Source: Pyropia yezoensis
Lineage: Eukaryota; Rhodophyta; Bangiophyceae; Bangiales; Bangiaceae
Direction of reading: 5' to 3'
Length of the DNA: 64,000 nucleotides
NCBI GenBank assembly: GCA_009829735.1
Contig: CM020618.1
Coordinates: 39,036,894 to 39,100,893 of the forward strand
A program made the translations under genes and the position numbers. Shown piece by piece: positions 40,575 through 49,314 of the stretch (positions are counted from its first letter, which is position 1; each line of letters begins with the position of its first letter). The notes under the pieces were generated by a model. That model worked only from the letters and a program-made list of their open reading frames with translations, was not told the DNA's origin and made no database searches.

Positions 40575-42278
40575 GAGAAGATACGGACGCTGCCGACCCA
40601 GCCGGTCGGCGGCGGACGCTCGCCCCCCGCCGCTTATCTTGCGGCGGGGGGGGGGCTCGCGCACCGCAGCCCCCCGCCCCCACGGGAGCCGGTGGGCGCA
40701 GGCCAGACGGAGCGGAGCCGGCACAGCCGGCGCAGCTGCAGGCGCGGGCGCGCCGCGCCGCGGCCGCCGACCGACAGGAGAGGCGGCAAACACAGCCGCC
40801 CGTGGGCGGCCGCGCAAGAGCAGACAGTGCGGGAGAGGGGGCGCGTAGCCTCCGCCGTGCGCGGCACGATGCAGCCGCCGGGGAGGCTCCCCGGCGGTGA
40901 GTGGGCGCCTCCGCCGCAGCGGCGCCCGCCAAACGCACGGACAGGGAGAGGGAGAGAGGGCGGTCGTGGCACAGCGTCGGGCGACCGACAGAGGATGGCA
41001 CCCGCCGGGGTGCCGCAGCGGCTGCGACCGCTCTCCCACCTTGGGCAGCACGTCGCGCCCCCCGCGGCGCAGCGGCCGCAAATAATTCGGCAGGCCGGTT
41101 ACCGGAAGAATCAAAGACTCATAGACATAACCAGTAGGAAGCCCGGGGGGAAGATGCGCCATTAAAGTCGGAGAACGCGATGCGCAAAGCGGCCGAGTAC
41201 CTCCCAGGCCTCTGGCGTGGCACGCCAGCGCGTCTTGACGTAGCAGCGGAGCGTAGTCTCGACATATGCGTGCCCCATCATCTCCGCGATCATCGGCAGC
41301 GGGAGGCCGATGGCGTACGCCTCGGTGCCCGCGCCGCTGCGGAGAGAGTGCCCCTGGTACTTGCCGCCGAGGGGCGCCGCCAGCGGCAGCAGTTCCAGCA
41401 TGCGACGCAGCCAAGAGTTGGTGACGCGTGCGGCTAACCAGAAGCGGCGGGTTGGGGCGGGGAGGCTTGGGTCGGCGAAGAGCATTGCCTTGGGGTGGCG
41501 GTTGCCGGCGTCGTGGCGCGCGACGGTGAGCCGCAGAAGCAGCGAGACCTTGTCCGGCTTTGCTGGGTCACAGTCCAGCGGGACGGTAAACGCCAGGCGC
41601 TCCCGGCCGGTGCGCAGCGCCATCTTGAAGTCCACCACTTGAAGCTCCATGCCGTGCGGCGTGAAGGCGACGTCGCAGCGGCGCATACATGCCGCGGCGC
41701 CGGGACAGTTGAATAGCACGTACCCGAGCAGCAGGCCAGCGCATTGGAGGCTCAGGTAGCAGTTGGGCGTGGCCAAGCTGAGGTCGCACACCCGCAGAAT
41801 GTAGGAGGCCGGTAGTGGCATCCGCTGCAGCTGCAACTCGCCGCCCGCGCGCTCCAAGGCGTGCGCTCGGAACCCAAAGACGGCCAGCTGCACCAGCTTG
41901 GCCTTCGTAGGGTCATCGTGGCCGGCCAGGCGGTGCAAGGACGCCACGACGGACAGGTACTTGGCGAGCGACGGTGGCGCTAAGGCGCCCCGCTCCAGCT
42001 CGTACAACACATAGCCGATGACCGTGGGGACCGAGGCGGGAAGGGGGTCACGGTTGTGCTGCGCGCAGTAGGTAAAGAACGCCCTGCACTTGGCCATGTA
42101 GGTGCGCTGGGTGTTGGGGCGGTAACCTTTGAGTAGCAGCTGCGTGGCCGCTTCCGGATTGTGCAGGTTTGCGACGACCGGCTGCACGACCTTGCGTGTT
42201 AGTACGTCCCAGCGTTGGGCGTCATTGCGTAGCGCGGGGTTCCCACGAAGCGGAATGCCACAGTCCGCCAAAAAGGCC
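40575..42278 (-). mobile_element. array unit 4, 5'-truncated (spacer and most of the recombinase only)
   Basis: Carries the spacer (40575-41161) and the recombinase from its stop at 41162 up to 42278, where similarity to the other units ends. Everything 5' of that point (gag-like, RT, RNase H) is absent. Unrelated sequence, including a miniature LTR-like element, follows within about 30 bases. Confidence 0.9.
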
Positions 42279-42309
42279 CCCAACGAGGGCTGCAAACGCT
42301 ACAATGATA

Positions 42310-42805
42310 TGGGGCGGGAGCTTGCCATGTCATCAGACACAGTATGCATGGGGGATGCCTTCCCCGCGCAGTGGGCGTCGCTCATTGCGACGGGGAAGGT
42401 GGGTCATGGCGCATGCCGAGTAGGCCCCTGAAACGGCGATATTGCGATCCACGTGATCACCCACCACCTGAATGGTGTGGAGTCACGTCCTGCACGCCAA
42501 TATGTCGGCACCCACACCAAAACAATGTTTGCACACCATCCTGCGTCCGCCACGGACACTGGGACTGGTGCAGGCGGCGGGAGGCGGAAATTTCGGTCGC
42601 CACATGTGGACCGAAATTTGCGTTTCGGTCGACGTTTTCACCCCCATCCATGGTGTGAGGCGGGAGCTTGCCATGTCATCAGACACAGTATGCATGGGCG
42701 ATGCCTTCCCCGCGCAGTTGGCGTCGCTCATTGCGACGGGGAAGGTGGGTCATGGCGCCTGCCGAATAGGCCCCTGAAACGGCGATATTGCGATCCACGT
42801 GATCA
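42310..42805. mobile_element. miniature terminal-direct-repeat element (TRIM-like)
   Basis: Two ~150-bp direct repeats (42310-42459 and 42656-42805) starting TG and ending CA flank a 196-bp interior with no coding capacity. This size and layout fit a terminal-repeat retrotransposon in miniature. The repeats differ at roughly half a dozen positions, so it is moderately young. No matching target-site duplication is evident. The interior carries a strong hairpin at 42588-42619. Alternative: a simple tandem duplication. Confidence 0.5.
42588..42619. repeat. 11-bp perfect inverted repeat
   Basis: AAATTTCGGTC and GACCGAAATTT flank a 10-base loop. It is located in the interior of the TRIM-like element. 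Confidence 0.7.
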
Positions 42806-42849
42806 CCTTACTATAAGAATATACATGGAGGACGCTACCCCCCCCTCTG

Positions 42850-43840
42850 AGACGTCAATTTCGCATGGTTCGTCAGATGACGAACCCTCGATTCCAGCCG
42901 AATTTGACGAACCCCCCTCAGGACGTCGTCATCGCAGGTTCGTCCGATTCGACCCTTGGAGGACGAACCCGCCCGGAATGCCCCGTTGGGGGCGCCCCCC
43001 CCCCCCCCCCCAGGACGTCAATTTCGCGGGTTCGTCCTCCACTCCCCCCACCCCCCTCCGTTTCCCTTGCCTTCCCCGCCCCCCCGCCCCCGCCCGCGCT
43101 GATTTTTCCCGCCCGCCCCCTCCGGCCCCCCCCCCTTGCCTGGTCTACTGCGCGCACGCCCTGCCCCTCGCCCCCTCCCCCCCCACTCTTTGACGTCCCT
43201 GGGTCTTTCCTCTTCCGCTCTCGACTGGGCGACGTCCCCCCCCCTCCCCACAGGGAGTGTTCCACGCCTGGGGGCGATGTTGCACATAGTCCTCAGCGCA
43301 TTTTCATTGGTCCATACCTTCTCGCCCCGCCCCTTCTCTCCCCCTCCCTCATAATCCCTCTGACCCATCTCATGCCGTGCCCACCCCCTCCCTTCCCTCC
43401 TCCCTTCTTCGCCCTCTGTCCCCGCTCCCCTCCCTCCCATAACCCCATCGTTTCCCGCTCAACCCGATTCCAGCCGAATTTGACCAACCCCCCTCAGGAC
43501 GTCCTCCTTGCCGGTTCTTCCGATTCCGACCTCACAGAACCAACCCCCCCCGGACCCCCCCACCCGGGCCCCCCGCCCCCCCCCCCCTCAGAATGTCCTC
43601 ATCGCGGGTTCGTCCGAGGATGCACCCGCCCGGAACGCTTCCATTTGGGCCCTTCCCCCCCCCCCCCTCAGAACGTCCTCATCGCCGGTTCGTCCTAGGA
43701 CGTGCCCGCCCGGAACGCCTCGATGTGGCCCCCTCCCCCCCCCTCCCGCACGGGACGTCCTCGTCGCTGGTCCCATTCAGCCCCCCCCCCCCCACCCCCC
43801 CCACAGGACGTCAATTTCGCGGGTACGTCCTCCGCGCCCC
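42850..43840 (+). repeat. degenerate interspersed repeat family (GACGTC...GGTTCGTCC)
   Basis: At least six copies of a ~25-base core are embedded in C-rich sequence, near 42852, 42926, 43014, 43497, 43594, 43670 and 43805. The core is GACGTC, then TCATCGC or AATTTCGC, then GGTTCGTCC. The reverse complement GACGAACC also occurs (about 42877, 42907 and 42962). Several copies are followed by CCGCCCGGAA. No gene is read through them. Confidence 0.6.
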
Positions 43841-44135
43841 CGCCCCCCCCGCCAGTTGCCTTGCCTCTCCCGCCCACTCCCCCCTGACTGCGCACTCTCT
43901 TCGCGCCAGCCCCGCCCCCCCCGCCTTTTTGCTGATCTATTCGGCGCCCGCCCGGCCCCCCCCCCTCCCCCCCCTTTCTCTCGGCCCCCGCCGCGGCCCA
44001 CCCCTCCCCGGGTGTCCCATGCGCCCCCCCCGCCCTCTGATCCGATAATGGACAAAATCCCGCAACCACGTGGGTTGCTCCCACCCCTTCCCCTTGTCCT
44101 CTCCTTTCCATCTCCGTCCCCCACAGCGCGGTAAC

Positions 44136-44179
44136 AAAAGCTCGCCACGAGCTTTTAATGTACCTTTTGACGAAAGGTA
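44136..44179. repeat. two adjacent perfect hairpins
   Basis: AAAAGCTCG-CCA-CGAGCTTTT (44136-44156) is followed after four bases by TACCTTT-TGACG-AAAGGTA (44161-44179). They sit at the change from C-rich to balanced sequence. They may belong to a structured RNA; no known family is recognised. Confidence 0.5.
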
Positions 44180-46935
44180 TGTCACAGAGACTTCTCGATG
44201 TCTGTTGAAAAGACCTTCTTCTGCGACCCCCCCCCTGCAGACACCACAGAAGCCACGAGGCATGTGCTCAAATAATTTCGTCCGCTGCGCCGCTTTACGG
44301 CTGCGGGTCGGGGACTTCGTGCGCGCCAGTGCGGCTCGTGGCGACAGCCCGCCCGATGCATCACCGTGCTCACCGCGCACGACTGACAGCTGGATGCAAC
44401 CAGCCGCCTGTTATGGTCACAGGGGGGGGGATGGAGGCTGCATTGGAGGCTGCGATAGGCAGAGGAAGGAGAGGGATGGGAGGAAGAAGGGGGGCGGCGG
44501 ACAACCGTAGCTTCGTTTGTGCCTCAGCCTCCCCTCTGCGTCCACACCGGCACGCCCGCCCCCCACCGCACCGTGCTTATCCTCATCCCCCCACCCTCGT
44601 CACCCCCCCCCCCCCACCTCCCCCAACCTTCTTCGCCGCCCTCATCACGCTCCCTCACCCTTCTACCCTGCCCTCATCACCCTCCCTTCCCAGAGAGTAA
44701 CGACTCCCTCCCACGGCCTGCTTCGCCCGTCCAGCTGCTGTTCGTTACTTCACCACCGGTTTGCGCGCGCATCCTCACCGCCTCTGACCATAACCATCAA
44801 TGTTGGCCCCGCCGCCGCCTCGTCGGGCGCGTACACTACTACCCCCGTCAACCTGACCACCGCCGCCGACTCTGCTGCCGGCGCAACCCCTTTTTCTGGC
44901 ATTCTTTCTCCCATGCGGCGGCAAGAACGCAGGTAAACAGGTGGGGCAAGAGTCTGGCGGAGAGGGGGGGCGGGCGAGGGGGACCTCGGTGGGTGGAGGG
45001 GGGATTGCCAAGGAGGGGGGTTGAGCGAGGAGGGAGCAGTAGCGATGTTGACCGTTCCTTCTGGCTGCTGCCCTTGGCTACTCCCCCTCCTCCCCCCCTT
45101 CCCGTTGCACACTCGCTTTCCTCACCATTGGTGTGATCGTACATGCACTTGGCGAACCTGGAAGCGGCGCGGTCGGAGGGAGTGGTCAATGGCAAGGGGA
45201 TGACCTATGGTGTGGGACGAGGGGCGGCTGAGGAAGATGACGGGAGAGGGTCCTCTGGGTGGTGAGCTGGCATACGGGGGGAGGTGGGGAGGCAGGGAGG
45301 GGAGGGGGAGGGATGTATCCACTGCTACTGGGGGGAGGGGCGTGAGGAGGGCATCCCATGAGGCAGGGTTGGGAACGGGGCACGTAAAGCAAACCAGAAA
45401 AACAACACCGGCGCACATACCGACAATGTCTCTGGCGACTGTATCAGAGATGTCCTTCTATCGGTGTCCGTGGGGTACTTCGCACGGTGAAAAATGAGAC
45501 TGTTTTTCTATGTGAGACGTATTGGTTTTTCTCTGTTGTGGAGACCGGATGAACGTACCGAAAACCCTCGTGACGATAATTTGTTACTATGCTGTGCCTC
45601 TCGCCCTTTTCCCTCGCCCTCGTCTGTACGCCCTTCCTCGGCTCTAGACGGGGTTCCCACGCCTGGGGCGATGGTGCACACAGTCCTCATGGCGATTTCG
45701 CCGGTCGATAACACCTCGTCTCTCCCCTCGCCCCTCGGCCCTTTGCCCCCTAGCCCAGCGCGCCAAGCCATCCCCCTCTCATTTCCCCCCCGCGCCCTGT
45801 CCCAGCCCAGCCCTTCCCTTGGCTCCCTACCCCTCCGTACCGTCTGCCCCTCCCCTTCGTTCTCCCCCCGCGCGCTTCCCTTCTACCAGACTGCCCGTGC
45901 GCCCCATCTTTCCTGTTTTCCCTCCGTCCCACCGATCTGCATCGCATCCCTTGCCCCTTCGGTCCCCCCCCGCCGCTCTTTTTTATTGTCCCCCTCCTAC
46001 CCCCTTTTTCTTCTTCTCCCCAAGCTTCTTTCCGTGTCACTGCTCAAACGCTCGGGTCGATCTGCCGCGGTCCCCCCATCCGGGCCTCACAGTTCACCCG
46101 TCTCGCGATCTATCCCCTCTGCGGTCCTCTGGTCCAGCGTCGCCCGCAACGGCTACGACGATCCCATTGGCCACCCCGCTGCCGCGAAAATTCTCTGTAC
46201 CTCTCCCCCCCCTACACGCTCCCTGCCTGCCTGATCCACGCGCCCCCCCGGCTCACCTCGCCGCTCCCTGATCTTTCTCCAGCGCCATCATCTGTCTTTG
46301 TGTGCGCCTCCCCATCACTCTCTCTTCATCCGGTTTCCCATCCCCTCATAGGCCCCACACGTCTCCGAGTCCACCACCATGCGCTAAAGCCGCCCCCTAT
46401 CTGTGTCGCGTCCCCACCCTCAATACCCCTTCCGAGCGGGACCCAAAGCACTCTTCGCTGCCGCATCCCTTTATTTTTTTGTCCAACCGCGGTATCCGTC
46501 TACTCTCAACTCCCCCCTGGCCGTGTTGTCCGATCGGCATTCCCAGTTGCAGATGGCGGTGCCCCCTGATTGTCGCGCCAAAGCTCGCGCCCGTTTGAAA
46601 CCGGTTCAAACCCACAGCTACCTCCCCCCCCGCCCCAGTCCACATACTGTGGCCGCATGCGTGGCCGCTTCGTGCGGCCGTTTCGCGCGCCCGTTTCGCG
46701 CGCCCGCTTCGCGCGTCCCTCGTTCCAGGTCGGGCCTCACAGTAGGATCCCCAGACAGCTCTGTCGACGTTGTAGGCACCGTCCTTGCGCACGTTCGTCC
46801 CCGCCCTGCTCTTCCCCGTCGCGCCGCCGTGTTCCCTCCCCTCTGCACCCGCCCCACTGTCCTTTTGTACCCCTCTGCGCCCGCCCCCTGCCCTTTCTCC
46901 ACCCGTGGTCCCCAGGGATCACTCTTCTCGCCACC

Positions 46936-49314
46936 ATGTCTGCCGCAGCCGTGCCGGCCGAGACGCCCGACGTTGCGGGCGTGCCTGTCGCCGCCCCCGC
47001 GGAGGCAGCCACTGTGGAGGTGGACGCTGCCCCCGCCGCTGGTCCTGCGGCCGACAGCTCCTCCGCCACCCCGTACACTTGCCTTGTCGTCTGGGAGGAG
47101 ACGGCGTGGGTGCTGTGTGCGCCGTGCGACACGACCATCATGGACGCGACGCAGCTCAAGCACCACCTGTCCACCCAGTCGCACAAGTCAGCTGTGCGCA
47201 AGGTGGTGGACGCCAGCCCCGAGGCTGAGAATGGTGCCCCTGCCCCCGTGGACGCCTCTGCGTCGGTGGACCGCTGCCGCGCGCTCCTGTCTGCGCCGAC
47301 CACGCCCGCCCAGGAGGTGCTGCGCAACCGCTACCTGGCGTCTGCGTGGCCGGCGTCTGTGACCGCGGCGCACCTGCCGCGCGTCCCCATCCTCTCCGTC
47401 CGCGCTGACAGCGCCGTGTGCTACCAGTGCTCTACGGTGGCGCCGACGGCCAAGCAACTTGTGCGGGCGCACCAGGCCCGTACCGACGCGGAAGGTGCCA
47501 GCTCGTGTGGCCTGCGCGCGTTTTACGTTGCGCACGTGCAGTCGCTGCAGCGGGGGAACAAGCTGTCCCTCTTCCCCGTCGCCATGGCCAGCGCCGCTGC
47601 GGCTGCCGGCGGTGGCCGTCGAGCACCGCCGCAGGAGGCGGCGACTAAGCGCGTGTCGTCTTCGACGCTGCCGCTCGACGTCTTTCTGATGAGCCCGGCC
47701 AAGGACGACCAGCAGCCGGAGCGGGCTGCCCCCGCTGGCTCGGCCGCCACTGGCGCCGCCGGCCCCACCCTCACCACGTCCGAGGCGACCGACGACAACC
47801 AGTGCGGTGGCCTGCTGCAGATGTATCGCTTCCACGACCATCTCGCCGGTCGGAGCTGGACGACGGCGGGCGTGGCCGAGCACATTTGCCTTTTCGTTCG
47901 CCGCGTCAGCCGTAACGTCAGCCCGCAGGTGGAGACGACCGGCTTCTCCCTCAAGCCGACGGGCTCCTTCTTCTTTGGCTGTGTCCACGAGGCGGTCCAG
48001 ATGCTCTTCAATGACGCGCTCGGCTACCTGCGCAAGTCGGACATGACCACCCTCCTCAGCCGGCTGCGAGTCGGCCAGACCAGTGACCTGCAACTGCGCC
48101 GGTTCAACATCCACGTGACAGAGCCGACGCTGGTCCGCGACGCCCGGGACGTTGCCATTGTCATCTGTGTCGTCCTGGAGCTCGCTGCGCTGGCCGCCCG
48201 CTCCCCCGAGGCGGCGCTCGCTGCAGGCAACGCGTCCGGGTCGTCTGGCGTCGACACACACGCGGCGGCCATCGAACTGCGGGACGGCTTTCGCGAAAAG
48301 GCGGCCAAGTGCATCCGGCGCCTGCGGGCGCCGCGGGAGCGCGCACGGCAGCCGCAGGAGGCGGTCGGGGGGGCGGCGGCCGACGCGGGGATGTTCCCCG
48401 GCCAGGACGACACGACGGTGCTGGCCAGACTGCTGCTGTTTGAGCATGTCAGCCTCATCATTTCTTCCATCTGCCACGAGGTGTACGACCCGCGGCCGCC
48501 GCGTGTGGGCGGCAGTGGCAAGGCCCGCTCTGACTTGGCCCTGGCCATGCCCTTTGTGTCTGTCGTCTACGCGTCGGCCTCGCGCAGCGGTCTGCTGGGC
48601 GGTTGGACTTCGCCGGGTGGTGGTGGTGGTGGTGGTGGTGGTGGTGGCGGTGGCGGTGGCGCCGGCGCCGACGACCACGACGACGACGACAACGACGTCG
48701 ACGCGGACGACGCGGCGCGCCTCTCCTCACACATGGGGGCGACGACGGCCGGCCATTTGGCTTCTGCGCTGCTGTTTGGCACCCACATTGTCAACACGCT
48801 GCTGTTTATGAACGTCCAGTTTGACACAGTCGACGAGGCGTTTCAGCACATCGCGGCGGTCACCGACCCGCGGTCCACCACGGCGGCTGCCTACATTGTG
48901 CAGCTGTCTGCGTCGTGTGAGGCCATCAGCCGGTCTGAAAACGTGGCGCCGGCCTTTATCCCGTGCGACGACCCGTCGCACGTGGCCACCGCGCCCGCCG
49001 GCCCGGTGTGTGGCACGCTCCTCAGCCGTGGCCTGCACATGAGCACCGCCACTGTGGACGCCCGCGTCACGGCCGCCCACCGCGAAGCCTGCGCCCTGGT
49101 GCGCAGGCTGACCTTTGGCTACGACCCCAGCGGGTCGGGCTTTTTCAGCCAAGGCACCCGCCTCATCGACTCGCCCAACGTGCACGCGCCGGGCGTCTCG
49201 TTCCTCGAGCTCCCCATCAACGCCCCCCTCGTTCGGGGCCGGCGGTCGCACCTGCGGTCGTCGGGGGCGCTCGACTCGCCCAACTGCCCCGTCCGCGTGG
49301 CGGTCAAGGCCTGA
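46936..49314 (+). CDS. N-terminal ORF of the helicase locus: zinc fingers and helical region
   Basis: 792 codons from the ATG, ending in TGA. Residues ~1-50 are Ala-rich. VLCAPCDTTIMDATQLKHHL with a following His is a C-x2-C-x12-H-type finger. A second CYQCS...H segment lies near residue 160. The rest is mostly helical (for example HICLFVRRVSRNVSPQ and IVICVVLELAALAA). A poly-Gly tract encoded by GGT/GGC repeats (48617-48660) is followed by an Asp-rich run. Zinc fingers at the front of such helicase proteins suggest DNA or RNA targeting; the role is inferred. Confidence 0.6.
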   Translation: MSAAAVPAETPDVAGVPVAAPAEAATVEVDAAPAAGPAADSSSATPYTCLVVWEETAWVLCAPCDTTIMDATQLKHHLSTQSHKSAVRKVVDASPEAENGAPAPVDASASVDRCRALLSAPTTPAQEVLRNRYLASAWPASVTAAHLPRVPILSVRADSAVCYQCSTVAPTAKQLVRAHQARTDAEGASSCGLRAFYVAHVQSLQRGNKLSLFPVAMASAAAAAGGGRRAPPQEAATKRVSSSTLPLDVFLMSPAKDDQQPERAAPAGSAATGAAGPTLTTSEATDDNQCGGLLQMYRFHDHLAGRSWTTAGVAEHICLFVRRVSRNVSPQVETTGFSLKPTGSFFFGCVHEAVQMLFNDALGYLRKSDMTTLLSRLRVGQTSDLQLRRFNIHVTEPTLVRDARDVAIVICVVLELAALAARSPEAALAAGNASGSSGVDTHAAAIELRDGFREKAAKCIRRLRAPRERARQPQEAVGGAAADAGMFPGQDDTTVLARLLLFEHVSLIISSICHEVYDPRPPRVGGSGKARSDLALAMPFVSVVYASASRSGLLGGWTSPGGGGGGGGGGGGGGGAGADDHDDDDNDVDADDAARLSSHMGATTAGHLASALLFGTHIVNTLLFMNVQFDTVDEAFQHIAAVTDPRSTTAAAYIVQLSASCEAISRSENVAPAFIPCDDPSHVATAPAGPVCGTLLSRGLHMSTATVDARVTAAHREACALVRRLTFGYDPSGSGFFSQGTRLIDSPNVHAPGVSFLELPINAPLVRGRRSHLRSSGALDSPNCPVRVAVKA
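48617..48660 (+). repeat. GGT/GGC trinucleotide repeat in coding sequence
   Basis: About 14 codons of GGT/GGC encode a poly-Gly tract, followed by GAC-rich codons for an acidic run. It is a length-variable microsatellite inside the helicase locus. Confidence 0.85.

Larger units (their letters stand above)
25698..42278 (-). mobile_element. head-to-tail tandem array of a DIRS-like YR retroelement (3.34 units of 4,959 bp)
   Basis: Every feature recurs at exactly 4,959 bases: recombinase ends at 26285, 31244, 36203 and 41162; gag-like starts at 30569, 35528 and 40487. Each unit, read on the minus strand, has a gag-like ORF, reverse transcriptase, RNase H, tyrosine recombinase and a ~675-bp non-coding spacer leading to the next unit. 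Units differ at well under 1% of positions, so the array is young. Left end: 25698, where the spacer starts abruptly. Right end: 42278, inside the recombinase region of the fourth unit. The units look whole or nearly so, with at most about one break each. The family is different from the element at 1.35-6.40 kb. Confidence 0.9.
42808..46935. other. pyrimidine-rich, strand-asymmetric intergenic zone
   Basis: About 4 kb with the plus strand heavily C/T-rich, interrupted by a more balanced segment at about 44.1-44.5 kb and a G-rich one at about 44.94-45.35 kb. Open frames are Pro/Ser-rich by-products. A diverged repeat links about 43256-43345 with 45648-45745. The right end must contain the promoter and leader of the helicase gene. 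Confidence 0.5.

Noticed and set aside
42865-44134. Pro-rich ORFs in the C-rich zone
   Set aside because: They follow the interspersed GACGTC/GGTTCGTCC repeats and C homopolymers; composition alone explains them.
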